Part shown: in pieces, positions 36,464 to 44,561 of the stretch
How the letters are laid out: each line of letters opens with the position of its first letter
Numbering within the stretch: the stretch's first letter is position 1
Source: Xanthomonas campestris pv. phormiicola
GTDB lineage: Bacteria; Pseudomonadota; Gammaproteobacteria; Xanthomonadales; Xanthomonadaceae
Length of the DNA: 64,000 bases
Direction: 5' to 3'
Assembly (NCBI GenBank): GCA_025666215.1
Contig: CP102593.1
Span: 4,725,001-4,789,000 of the forward strand
Program-made: the position numbers and the translations under genes
The notes under the pieces: model-generated
The model's input: the letters and a program-made list of their open reading frames with translations, nothing else
Told to the model about the DNA's origin: nothing
Databases searched by the model: none

Positions 36464-37840
36464 TCAGCCGATGCGCTGCATCGCCCGGCCGAGTTGCTGG
36501 TGTGCGCTCGTCGCCAGGCCACGGAAGCCTGAAGAGATCGCAGCGGCCTGCGCGACGCGCTCCCAGAACTCCAGCGCCATCGCTGCCGCGGCGCGCCAGC
36601 CGTCGCGGTACTCGGGCGCGGGCAAGGCCAGCGTGTAGTCGCGCTCGACCACCTCGCCACTCGCCGCAGGACGGAATGCCATCGGCAGCATGTCGTAGGC
36701 CGGAGCCAGCGCCAGCGGACGCGTCTCGGCGAGCATCGCGCCCGCATTGCCCAGGTGCATGTCGTTGTTGCCGATCAGTGCGCCGAACCAGCCATACACC
36801 GCGAGCCGCCGCGCATCGTCGCCATCGAGCCAACCGTCGCGCTGCAACTGCCTGGAAAACGCCCACCAGTCGATGCGGCCGTGCCCGTAATAGGCCGCGT
36901 CCAAGGCGGCCAGCGAAACGAAACCGCGCCGGCCGAGCGCCGGCGTGCGATCGAAACGGGTGGATTGCAGGAACACGCGTCCACCGGCGTCGACGATCTC
37001 GCTGTCGGCAGCGGCCATGCCGTGCGCGCGCAGCACCTGCCCGGCAAGCTGTTCGCAGCGCAGCAGGTCCGCCCACCGCTGTGCGGCAGGCGTGCCGGCA
37101 CGCTCGCTGAACTTGACGATGACCGACTGGAAGCGTCCATCGTGCTGCAGCGTCGCGGCGAACTTGGGCTGCTCGCCGCCCGCCGAGGAACCGACGTCTT
37201 CGCCGCGCAGGGCGGCTTCGGCACGTTGCGGATACGCCTGCTGGCGCTGCGCCGGCGCGATCGTGTCGGCGGGCTGCAGCCCCCCTTGCAGCGCGCGTTG
37301 CAGCGCCAGTTCGCCCAGGACCAGGTCGCCGGGCTGGTCGTCTCCGTGGCGCAGCAATCCCAGCACGATGTCGTCGGGCTGCCAGCGCAGCGGGTCGAGC
37401 GAGGCGCCGATGTCTTCGGCCACCCGGCGCGCGAAGGCACGCCCGAGGAAACCTTGCGGGCGCTGGTCGTCGAGGAACCAGGGCAGCCCCGGGAACACAC
37501 CGCTTGCGAATTCGCCATGCAGCAGCGCAGGACAAGCAACGCGAGGCGCGAACAGGTAGCCGTCGCCGTGCAGTGCATGCAACTCGCCGAGCGCCTCGGC
37601 CTGGCCGTGCGCGGTGATGCGGAACAGCGGCCAGCGATTGCCGGCGCGCCCGACCTGGCGGCGGAGCGCGTAGCGGGTGGCGCGGGCCTTGCCGAGACGC
37701 ACCACGCTGTCGCCCGCGGAGAGCAACAGGCGCGACACCGTCGGCTGGCTGACCCCGAGCGCCGCGCCGATCTGGGCGGCGGTGCTGGCTCCCTGGCTGA
37801 GCAGCAGCGCGGTCAACTCGCGGAGGCGGGAGTCGCTCAT
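36464..37840 (-). CDS. HipA-like kinase with fused N-terminal HTH (YjjJ/HipH type)
   Basis: A 458-residue protein that joins a winged-helix DNA-binding domain (about 1-60, STAAQIGAALGVSQPTVSRLL) to a HipA-type Ser/Thr kinase. Kinase landmarks are GEQPKFAATL (phosphate loop), VFLQSTRFDR, the catalytic-loop-like GNNDMHLGNAG and LAPAYDMLPM (metal-binding Asp). E. coli YjjJ (HipH) has the same layout and length. HipA kinases phosphorylate aminoacyl-tRNA synthetases or related targets and slow growth; here no separate HipB antitoxin is present, so the fused HTH may provide the control. Direct repeats just upstream of the start are a likely operator. Confidence 0.78.
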   Translation of the reverse strand: MSDSRLRELTALLLSQGASTAAQIGAALGVSQPTVSRLLLSAGDSVVRLGKARATRYALRRQVGRAGNRWPLFRITAHGQAEALGELHALHGDGYLFAPRVACPALLHGEFASGVFPGLPWFLDDQRPQGFLGRAFARRVAEDIGASLDPLRWQPDDIVLGLLRHGDDQPGDLVLGELALQRALQGGLQPADTIAPAQRQQAYPQRAEAALRGEDVGSSAGGEQPKFAATLQHDGRFQSVIVKFSERAGTPAAQRWADLLRCEQLAGQVLRAHGMAAADSEIVDAGGRVFLQSTRFDRTPALGRRGFVSLAALDAAYYGHGRIDWWAFSRQLQRDGWLDGDDARRLAVYGWFGALIGNNDMHLGNAGAMLAETRPLALAPAYDMLPMAFRPAASGEVVERDYTLALPAPEYRDGWRAAAAMALEFWERVAQAAAISSGFRGLATSAHQQLGRAMQRIG

Positions 37841-37849
37841 GGGAGCGAT

Positions 37850-37869
37850 TGAATAGAATTATGAATAGA
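37850..37869. promoter_or_regulatory. Direct repeats upstream of the HipA-like gene
   Basis: TGAATAGA occurs at 37850-37857 and again at 37862-37869, twelve bases apart, in the only AT-rich patch near the start codon at 37840. The position, overlapping the leader, suits autorepression through the protein's own HTH domain. Confidence 0.4.
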
Positions 37870-37981
37870 TAGTCAAGCCATACCCGCTACCGATCCACTT
37901 GTATATCAGTCACTTCCCCCTCACCCCCCAAATGCAAACAGGAAAAATTTGAATAAATAAAGACTGGATCCATGACTGATC

Positions 37982-38031
37982 GCCAGTGCCAGGGTAGGGG
38001 GCCGCCGCGGCGGCCCCACCCTGGCACTGGC
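37982..38031. terminator. Very strong hairpin of unknown role
   Basis: GCCAGTGCCAGGGT (37982-37995) pairs perfectly with 38018-38031, and inside it GGGGCCGCC (37998-38006) pairs with GGCGGCCCC (38009-38017), leaving a two-base bulge and a two-base loop. There is no T run. It lies in the 355-base gap between the DUF2076 gene and the HipA-like gene and may be a terminator or processing site. Confidence 0.45.
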
Positions 38032-38145
38032 TAACAAGCAGCGACCACCGGCCGAAACGGCAGTGCGGATATGTGGCAGCCGCGTCCTAGGGAAGGAGCG
38101 GGAGAGTCACCGGGCGGAACGCGCAGGCGCAATGGCCGTGCACCG

Positions 38146-38183
38146 CCCGCTCGGCGGACCCACCCCTGGGCCTGCCGAGCGGG
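38146..38183 (-). terminator. Probable terminator of the DUF2076 gene
   Basis: CCCGCTCGGC (38146-38155) and GCCGAGCGGG (38174-38183) form a 10-bp stem with an 18-base loop, 13 bases past the stop codon of the minus-strand gene. There is no T run, so the call is moderate. Confidence 0.45.
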
Positions 38184-38195
38184 GCGCCAGGATCC

Positions 38196-38816
38196 CTACG
38201 CCCAATTGTCGTTATCCAGGCCGCTGTCGTCGGCAAAGTCCTGATCGGCGTCCTGCAGCGGCGCGTCGTCGTAGTAGTTGTTGGTGACGTTCTCGACCAC
38301 GGTGGGCTGCGACGACCCGCCGCCGAGGAATCCGCCGTGGTGACCACCGATCAGGCTCTCCACGCCCTCGAACAGGAGCATGCCGCCTGCCACGCCTGCA
38401 GCCGTGGTGGCCGCGGTGCCGAGAAAACTCGGACCGCGTGCGGCCGGCGCCGCGACCGGAGCCTGTTCCGGCGCGCTGGCGCCGCCGCCGAACAGGCGCT
38501 CGCGCCATCCCGGTGCCGCCTGCGGCGCGGGTGCCGGCGGCAACGGCGGCGGCCCCGCATTGAATCCCTGGCCCAGAAAACTCGCGGCCGGCGGCGGCGG
38601 CGGCGCGGCCTGCTGCAGCTGTGCGATCTGCGCCTTGGCGCTCTCCAGCGCATGTTCGAGCAGCAAGGCCCGCTGCACCAGCAGGTAGGCCGCATCGGGC
38701 TGGCCGGCCAGGCGCTCGCGGATCAGCGCGTCCGCCTGCGGATCCATCGCCAGGCCACTGGCACTGCGCACGCGGGCCAGGAAATCTTCGAGTAGCTGTT
38801 GTTCTTGCGGAGTCAT
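38196..38816 (-). CDS. DUF2076 family protein
   Basis: A 206-residue protein. The start MTPQEQQLLEDFLARVRSA and the middle helix ALLLEHALESAKAQIAQLQQ match DUF2076; then come a Pro/Ala-rich linker, a glycine-rich hydrophobic stretch (SFLGTAATTAAGVAGGMLLFEGVESLIGG, interrupted by Gly) and an acidic tail ending DNDNWA. The family is of unknown function, with a small membrane-like C-terminal segment. AGGT lies before ATG 38816; ATG 38822 would add two residues. Confidence 0.75.
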   Translation of the reverse strand: MTPQEQQLLEDFLARVRSASGLAMDPQADALIRERLAGQPDAAYLLVQRALLLEHALESAKAQIAQLQQAAPPPPPAASFLGQGFNAGPPPLPPAPAPQAAPGWRERLFGGGASAPEQAPVAAPAARGPSFLGTAATTAAGVAGGMLLFEGVESLIGGHHGGFLGGGSSQPTVVENVTNNYYDDAPLQDADQDFADDSGLDNDNWA

Positions 38817-39049
38817 CGCCATTACCTGGAAGAGGTGACCGGCTCGATGCCGGCACGCACAGCATGGGCATGGCCGGGCCGGGACCAAGGGCACCGCTGC
38901 AACGCGGTGCGGCGGCATTCATCGAACGCGCACGTACGGCCATCCTGTGCCGCCCCACACCGGCATCACGCCCGCGTCTGCGGCGTGGCCTGCCAGCGCT
39001 GGCAGCCGCCGGCCGCGCCGATCAGGCAAGGCCACGCCGCCATCGACGC

Positions 39050-39256
39050 CTATCGCGCACCGGCATCGTCCGCCGCGTCATTGCCGCGCGGCTGGCGCAG
39101 CGCCCACATGTTGTCGATCAGGTTCGGATACGGGCGCCCGTTCTCCTTCGCGCGCTGCCGCGCCGCGGCCTGCTGCGACGGCGACAGCGGTTGCGAACGC
39201 TGGCCGCGCGGCTTGGGTTTCTTCCAGGGCGGTGTCTTGGAGGTGGGCATGGGCAT
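39050..39256 (-). CDS. Small basic protein of unknown function
   Basis: A 68-residue protein, strongly basic, rich in Pro, Lys and Gln in the first half (KTPPWKKPKPRGQRSQ) and with NGRPYPNLIDNMWALRQPRG in the second. It looks like a real small gene because of residue content and position, but no family is recognised. It lies 87 bases upstream of nothing else on the strand; the polysaccharide deacetylase gene further right reads the same way and ends at 39344. Confidence 0.45.
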   Translation of the reverse strand: MPMPTSKTPPWKKPKPRGQRSQPLSPSQQAAARQRAKENGRPYPNLIDNMWALRQPRGNDAADDAGAR

Positions 39257-39343
39257 AGGCGGAAAGCGCGAAGAGGACAGCGTGAAGCACGGCGGCGCGC
39301 GGGAAAGTGAATGCTGCGCGCGCCCAGGCCGACCCGACGGCCG

Positions 39344-40315
39344 CTATTCCGACTCGATCGCCGCCAGCGCGAACACCCAGCCCGGCACTGTCGGTTCGCC
39401 GGCATGGAAGTCCTTGGGCTTGTGCTCGGCCATGGCCCAGCGGTGCAGCCAGCTGATGCCACCGCGGCCGGTATAGCCCTCCGCGTGCAGGTAGGCCGGA
39501 TCGCGCAGCGCCTCGTCCAACGTGATGAAGGCATAGCCGCGACGACGCGTGGCGGCGATCAGCTCAGGGAACGCGACGGCATTGAGTTCGTTGGCATGCA
39601 TCAGCCACACCTGCGCGATGCGGCGGCCGAACAAATGCTGCGATTGCGCCTCGAAATAATCCAGCTTGTTGAGCATGTACGGCACATAGCCCTTGCGCAG
39701 CCGCAGCAACGTCGCCTCGCGCGCTGCGCCTGCCGGTTCGGTCTCCAGCACCCGCGCATAGGCGAAGGCCCACACCCACTCGCCGTTGTCCACGGTGACC
39801 GGCGCGACGCGGTAGCCATGTGCCGCGAGGAAAGCGACCACCGCCTCGCGATCGGCATCGTTGCGGCCCGTGGCCAGGTACGGGTGGCGGAACCAGCGCA
39901 GCGGCTGCGCGTACTCGGCCAGCAGTGGCCGCAGGGTGCGCTCGCCGCGCACGATCGCCTCCTCGTAGGCCGGCACCCCCACCTCGTGCAGGTTCACGTG
40001 GCCGTAGGTGTGATTGCCCAGCGCGTAGCCTGCATCCAGCCAGTCGCGCAGCATCGCCACCCGCTGCGGCTGCAACTGGCCGTCCTGCTCGAGCTTGTCC
40101 TCGTTGACGAAGCCGACGATGGGCACATCGGCCTGCTTCAGCGATGCCATCAGCTGCGCGTGGAACGCCGGCAGCTGCGCGGCCGGGGTCTTGCCCATGC
40201 GCTGCCACGGCAGGTCGTCGATGGTCACGGCGATACGGCGGTCGGCGTCCTGCGCCTGCGCGACAGCGAAGACGGCCAGCAGGGCCAGCGCAACGAAGCG
40301 GCGGTAGCGGTTCAT
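39344..40315 (-). CDS. Exported polysaccharide deacetylase (NodB domain)
   Basis: Periplasmic carbohydrate esterase 4-like protein, 323 residues with a signal peptide (about 1-21, AVAQAQ). NodB motifs are present: VTIDDLPW (motif 1, catalytic Asp), NHTYGHVNLH (motif 2, metal His pair), RWFRHPYLATG (motif 3) and VWLMHANELN near the end. It probably removes acetyl groups from an amino-sugar polymer or acetylated oligosaccharide. Monocistronic. Confidence 0.82.
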   Translation of the reverse strand: MNRYRRFVALALLAVFAVAQAQDADRRIAVTIDDLPWQRMGKTPAAQLPAFHAQLMASLKQADVPIVGFVNEDKLEQDGQLQPQRVAMLRDWLDAGYALGNHTYGHVNLHEVGVPAYEEAIVRGERTLRPLLAEYAQPLRWFRHPYLATGRNDADREAVVAFLAAHGYRVAPVTVDNGEWVWAFAYARVLETEPAGAAREATLLRLRKGYVPYMLNKLDYFEAQSQHLFGRRIAQVWLMHANELNAVAFPELIAATRRRGYAFITLDEALRDPAYLHAEGYTGRGGISWLHRWAMAEHKPKDFHAGEPTVPGWVFALAAIESE

Positions 40316-41016
40316 CGGTCGCACCAGATCCTTGACCGGGCAAGTGTAGCGGGTCATGCGCACGCGGCATCGGCGGCCTGCGCATGCCAGACCACGGCAG
40401 AGACGGCTCCGCCTCGACGATCTCCACGCCCTCTGCATGGCGTGGCCGATGACCGCATGCACCCGCGTCAGCCCCAGCCGCGCCCCCACGCTCGCACCGA
40501 ACAGAGAGCTTTCGGTGGTGCACGCCGGAAGCTCCGCCAGCAGCGCCACCATCCCAGCAACACCCGGCCTCGGCTCATGTCCCGCTCCATCCACCTCAGG
40601 AACGCGCATTTCCGGCACGGCGCGCATGCCTGCACCCATGACGTTGCATGGCATGGCGAAGGACATGCATGGCGCAACCGGCAAGCAGAAAAACGCCGGG
40701 CACGGGCGCGACGAAAATGTCGCTCCGCACGCCGCGGCGGCCGCAGGTCGCGTTTGCGCCAGCGCCGCTGTCGCAATTAAGTGAGCGCAGCGACGTCGGG
40801 CAATACCGACGGCGACCATTTCGCAGGCGACACCCTCTTCGTTGGAGATATCGGCATCGTCCGTTTCGAACGAAGAGATCCTGCGCTGCAAGCACGACTG
40901 ACCAGCGGCACCGCCCCAGACAACGATCCTGCGACACGCGCCCTGCCTTGCCCGCTGATCAATCCTTTGTATTATCCCGCCTGGGAGGCCGTCATACGCA
41001 GACATGGAGTTCCGCT
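40316..41016. other. 701-base gap with no convincing gene
   Basis: Between the divergent deacetylase and gntR starts, frames on both strands give only Arg/Ala-rich or broken translations. A 79-codon + frame (40781-41020) has better composition but no start site and overlaps the gntR start. The right end must carry the gntR promoter. I see no repeats, no RNA gene and no hairpin of note. Confidence 0.5.
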
Positions 41017-41646
41017 ATGAGTGCGATCCATTCCAAGAGTGCGTTGGTCTACGCACAGGTCCGGCGCGCGCTGCAGTCGGGACGTTACCTGCCGGGGCAG
41101 CGGATCGACCCGGCCAGCCTGGCCGCCGAGTTCCGCACCAGTCCCACGCCGGTGCGCTTCGCCTTGTATCGCCTGGTGGGCGCGGGCCTGCTTGCCGATC
41201 ACGCGCGCAACGGACTGCATGTCCCGTTGCCGACCGAAGTCGCACTGCGCGACCTCTACGACTGGATGCAACGCCTGCTGTTGATGGCCTGCGATATCGG
41301 CGTCGCCGCGACCGCCGCCAGGCCCCAGGAGGTGCTGCCGGAATGCGGCGGCGCCGATGTCGTGAAGATGACATGGCAGCTCTTCGACACGATCGCCGGC
41401 ACGACCGGGCATCGCTGCCTGCACCATGCGGTCAGGCGGGCCAACGACCGTCTGGCACCGATACGCCATGCCAAGCAATATCTGTTGGAAAACGCCGGGG
41501 AAGAGCTTCTGGAGCTGCGCCGGCACTGGCGCGAACGCGATATGGCAGCGCTCGGCGCGGCGGTACGCGGCTATCACGAAAGGCGTTTGCAACACGTGCC
41601 GCGCATCGTGGCGATGTTGAACGACGGCCGCGACAGCATTCGCTGA
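41017..41646 (+). CDS. GntR-family regulator of the lasso peptide locus
   Basis: Transcriptional regulator of 209 residues. The N-terminal winged helix (about 8-75) has the GntR pattern VYAQVRRALQSGRYLPGQRIDPASLAAEFRTSPTPVRFALYRLVGAGLL in pieces, and the rest is helical like an FCD-type domain, though the metal ligands are not clear. GGAG lies seven bases before ATG 41017. It precedes the lasso precursor in the same direction with 288 bases between, so it is probably transcribed separately and controls the cluster. Confidence 0.78.
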   Translation: MSAIHSKSALVYAQVRRALQSGRYLPGQRIDPASLAAEFRTSPTPVRFALYRLVGAGLLADHARNGLHVPLPTEVALRDLYDWMQRLLLMACDIGVAATAARPQEVLPECGGADVVKMTWQLFDTIAGTTGHRCLHHAVRRANDRLAPIRHAKQYLLENAGEELLELRRHWRERDMAALGAAVRGYHERRLQHVPRIVAMLNDGRDSIR

Positions 41647-41842
41647 GCGCAACCAGCACGCCCCCCCTAGGCACGTCGACCATTGCGGCGCTCGCCACGC
41701 TGCGCTGATCGCCAGCGGGCCGGCCCACGCCTGGCGTATGGAATCCTTGCAACATCCGCCTCCGTGCACCCCCAAGGGCTCGACCGCAGCCTCCATCGCG
41801 CACGATGCGAACGTTGCCGACGCCCGCGGAAGAATTAAGCGC

Positions 41843-41880
41843 TTGCACAACAAAAATAATTTGAAAATTAAAATATCCGG
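41843..41880 (+). promoter_or_regulatory. AT-rich promoter region of the lasso operon
   Basis: TTGCAC (41843-41848) followed by an AT-only stretch ending with TAAAAT (41869-41874) lies about 60 bases before the precursor gene, in a surrounding of 65 per cent or more GC. The 20-base spacing is longer than usual for sigma-70, so an activator or another -10 choice is likely. Confidence 0.4.
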
Positions 41881-41934
41881 CGCGCACCCTGTCCGTGCCA
41901 TGGAATCGCCATGGTGCAACCGAAGGAGACAGAG

Positions 41935-42084
41935 ATGGACAAGAACAGCGAAATCGCTGCGCGCGACGAAGCCGGGCAGGCCACCGTCGTCATGCTCGGC
42001 ATTGCCAGCGTCGAAACCAAGGGCGGCGCCTTCAATACCGAGGCCGTCGGCGGCCAGTCCATGCCGGGCATTTCCGAGGAATGA
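41935..42084 (+). CDS. Lasso peptide precursor (xanthomonin-like)
   Basis: A 49-residue precursor with a GGAGAC site well placed before the start. The leader (1-29) ends in SVETK, with Thr at position -2 as leader peptidases of lasso systems need. The predicted core is GGAFNTEAVG followed by GQSMPGISEE. Gly1 and Glu7 would form a seven-residue macrolactam ring, the small ring size known from xanthomonins of Xanthomonas; those cores, as I remember, also begin GG, have Glu7 and often end GISEE. The gene is followed by B and C genes in the same direction. The core boundary and ring are predictions. Confidence 0.85.
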   Translation: MDKNSEIAARDEAGQATVVMLGIASVETKGGAFNTEAVGGQSMPGISEE

Positions 42085-42131
42085 GCACCCAGGCGCGCCG
42101 AAAGGCGCGCCACTCGCCCGCGGAGAGTGCA

Positions 42132-42806
42132 ATGGCCTACAAGCTCCGGAACGACCTGTGGTTCTGCCAGTCCAGCGATCATCTGATCTTCCTGGATACG
42201 CACCAGGATCGTTATTTCCGACTGCCGCCGGCGATGGAACACGCCTACCTTCGCTACCTGCAAGGCGACCCGGCCGCGGATGTCGCGGCCCTGCTCGATC
42301 AGAGCCTCGTCGCGCGCATGCGCTTGACAGATTCCCCGGCGCAACCCTGCGCGATCCAACCTCCGGCGCGCAGCGCGCTGGAGCAGGCGCCGAACGCGCC
42401 CGGCCTCAGGCTCGCCCCCTTGCTCGACGTCTCCGCCGCAGTGGCCTCGGCGCTGCTGCGATTGAAGACACGCCCACTGAACGAAGCGCTGGCCGGCATG
42501 GCGCGCGATCGACAACGGCACACCACTGCGGCGACGCAGCGCGTGCACAGGGCAACCGCAACCGAACTGGTCGATGCCGCGCGCGCATTCAACCGCGTGC
42601 GCCTGTACGTCCCCGTGGCGCCTACCTGTCTGCTGGATTCCATTGCGCTGGCGCTGTTCCTGGCCAGGCGTCGCCTCCACGCCATGGTCGTGTTTGGCGT
42701 CATCGGCATCCCGTTCTCGGCGCACAGCTGGGTCCAGAGCGGCGACATGGTGCTCAATGACACCGTCGGCAACGCCAACGCCTACACGCCGATCGGGGTG
42801 TTCTAG
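42132..42806 (+). CDS. Lasso peptide B protein (RRE plus leader peptidase)
   Basis: Binds the precursor leader and cuts it off; 224 residues. The N-terminal 85 residues are a PqqD-like RRE (DLWFCQSSDHLIFLDTHQDRYFRLP). The C-terminal part (from about 110) is the B2 transglutaminase-like peptidase with the catalytic set Cys166 (VPTCLLDS), His198 (SAHSW) and Asp210 (VLNDTV). The start at 42132 has GGAG seven bases before it; ATG 42081, which overlaps the precursor stop, is less well placed. It runs into the cyclase gene with no gap. Confidence 0.9.
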   Translation: MAYKLRNDLWFCQSSDHLIFLDTHQDRYFRLPPAMEHAYLRYLQGDPAADVAALLDQSLVARMRLTDSPAQPCAIQPPARSALEQAPNAPGLRLAPLLDVSAAVASALLRLKTRPLNEALAGMARDRQRHTTAATQRVHRATATELVDAARAFNRVRLYVPVAPTCLLDSIALALFLARRRLHAMVVFGVIGIPFSAHSWVQSGDMVLNDTVGNANAYTPIGVF

Positions 42807-44546
42807 ATGGGCTATCGCTACATCCTCCTGTTGCGCGACGATGCGGGATGCGATCGCCCTGCACCACAGGTCCTCGCGCCGCAGGACCTCCAGGAACGCG
42901 ACTGCTCCGGCGCCGCCACGATGCGCCTGTTCGCGTCCGCAGCGACACCAACCCTGCCCCTCCCCCATGGCGGCGTACTGGTCGGGCAGCTGTTCGACCG
43001 CGCCGGCGTCGCCATTCTCGGCGACAGCCAACTCCCCGCACTGGCCGACGCAGCACATCTGCGCCGGCACATCCTGCGGCATTGCTGGGGCGACTACATC
43101 CTGGTCCAGCCATCGCCGGATCGGTGCGGCCATACCATCACCCGCTCGCCCTCCGTCTCCGGCGCACTGGCCTGCATCTACATCTGGCGCGACGGCGCCG
43201 GCTGCGTCGCATCCCATGTCGCGCTGGCCAACGACTTCGGCGCCTACCGGCGCTGCATCGACTGGGACTATCTCGCCCAGTTCCTGCGCTATCCCTACCT
43301 CAGAACAGAACGCACGGCGCTGGCCGGCATCAGCGAAGTGCTTCCCGGAATGCTGCTCCATCTGCGCCGGTCCGACGCCATTGGCGAACCGGGATGGTCG
43401 CCCTGGGAGCACGTGGCCCCGACAACCCGATACACCGACTTGCAGGAGGCCGCCGACGCCGTTCGCCATGCCGTGGAAACAGCCGTGCGCGCCTACGCCG
43501 CGGTCGACCGTTCCGTGCTCCTGGAGCTGTCCGGCGGGTTGGATTCCTCGATCGTCGCCGCCTGCCTGCGCGACAGCGCCGCCACCATCACCTGCTCCAC
43601 GCTGGTCACAGCGGTCCCAGGCGGCGACGAGCGATCGTATGCGCGCCTCGTCGCCGCCGACCTCCACGCCCCGCTGCGCAGCGAGATGCTGCCGATCGCA
43701 TCGTGTGCGTTCCGCTTCGACGACCCTGCCGATCCGGTCAGGCCCAGCGTCGGACCGCTGCAGTACGCGATCGACACGGCGATGGCTGCGGCCGGCGACG
43801 CATGCATGGCCAACAGTGCGTTCTCCGGCGCGGGAGGAGATACGGTGTTCGGCTACCTGAGAACCGCGGCCCCGGCAGTGGACGCGTTCAAGGAACGCGG
43901 CGTGGCCGCCGGTCTGCGCACGGTACGCGACCTGGCGGACCTGCACCAATGCACGGTATGGCGTGCGCTGCAGCTGACGCTGCGCAAGCGGTTGCGCAGG
44001 CCGCAGGCGGCGTACCGGACCGACCCCTCGTTTCTCGTGCCATCCGCCGCCAGCCACGCTCCGCTGCAGCATCCATGGCTGCAGGCACCGGCTGATGCCT
44101 TGCCCGGCGACCGCGAGCGCATCTTCGAACTGGCCGGCAACCAGATCTTCATGGACTACGCGCCGCGCAGGCACAGGCGCCTGTTGCGCATGCCCTTGCT
44201 GGCGCAACCGGTCGTGGAGGCCTGCCTGCATGTACCGTCCTGGATGTGGATCGCGGGCGGACATCACCGCGCGGTCGCGCGCGCGGCCTTCGCCGACTGC
44301 CTGCCTGCAGCGGTACTGGCGCGGCGCAGCAAGGGCACCTTCATCGCCTATCTTGGCGAGGCGTACCAGCGCAACAAGCTGCAGATGCTGGAGTTCCTGC
44401 TGTCCGGACAGCTGTGCGCACGCGGCATGCTCGATCCCGATGCACTCACCCGCTTCGTCCAGACCCACCTGCCGCAGCGCGACTGGTCGTTCCTGCGCAT
44501 CCTCGACCTGTGTCGGGTCGAGAACTGGATCCATCAACAGAACTAG
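42807..44546 (+). CDS. Lasso peptide cyclase (asparagine synthetase homologue, C protein)
   Basis: ATP-dependent macrolactam synthetase that joins the core's Gly1 to the Glu side chain; 579 residues. The N-terminal domain (1-200) has the shape of the glutaminase domain of AsnB but begins MGYRYI with no Cys2, so it cannot hydrolyse glutamine, as in other lasso cyclases. The synthetase domain has the PP-loop LSGGLDSSIVAACL (about 242-255), and MANSAFSGAGGDTVFG further on. The ATG directly follows the stop codon of the B gene. The 3' end converges on the isopeptidase gene. Confidence 0.92.
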   Translation: MGYRYILLLRDDAGCDRPAPQVLAPQDLQERDCSGAATMRLFASAATPTLPLPHGGVLVGQLFDRAGVAILGDSQLPALADAAHLRRHILRHCWGDYILVQPSPDRCGHTITRSPSVSGALACIYIWRDGAGCVASHVALANDFGAYRRCIDWDYLAQFLRYPYLRTERTALAGISEVLPGMLLHLRRSDAIGEPGWSPWEHVAPTTRYTDLQEAADAVRHAVETAVRAYAAVDRSVLLELSGGLDSSIVAACLRDSAATITCSTLVTAVPGGDERSYARLVAADLHAPLRSEMLPIASCAFRFDDPADPVRPSVGPLQYAIDTAMAAAGDACMANSAFSGAGGDTVFGYLRTAAPAVDAFKERGVAAGLRTVRDLADLHQCTVWRALQLTLRKRLRRPQAAYRTDPSFLVPSAASHAPLQHPWLQAPADALPGDRERIFELAGNQIFMDYAPRRHRRLLRMPLLAQPVVEACLHVPSWMWIAGGHHRAVARAAFADCLPAAVLARRSKGTFIAYLGEAYQRNKLQMLEFLLSGQLCARGMLDPDALTRFVQTHLPQRDWSFLRILDLCRVENWIHQQN

Positions 44547-44561
44547 GCGCCGGCATCGCCA

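Noticed and set aside
40781..41020. 79-codon plus-strand frame before gntR
   Set aside because: Composition is fair, but there is no ribosome site and it overlaps the gntR start out of frame. No family match.
42081..42131. Earlier start for the lasso B protein overlapping the precursor stop
   Set aside because: GAGG is only about one base before it, and the added residues are basic and low in complexity, while ATG 42132 has GGAG at the right distance.
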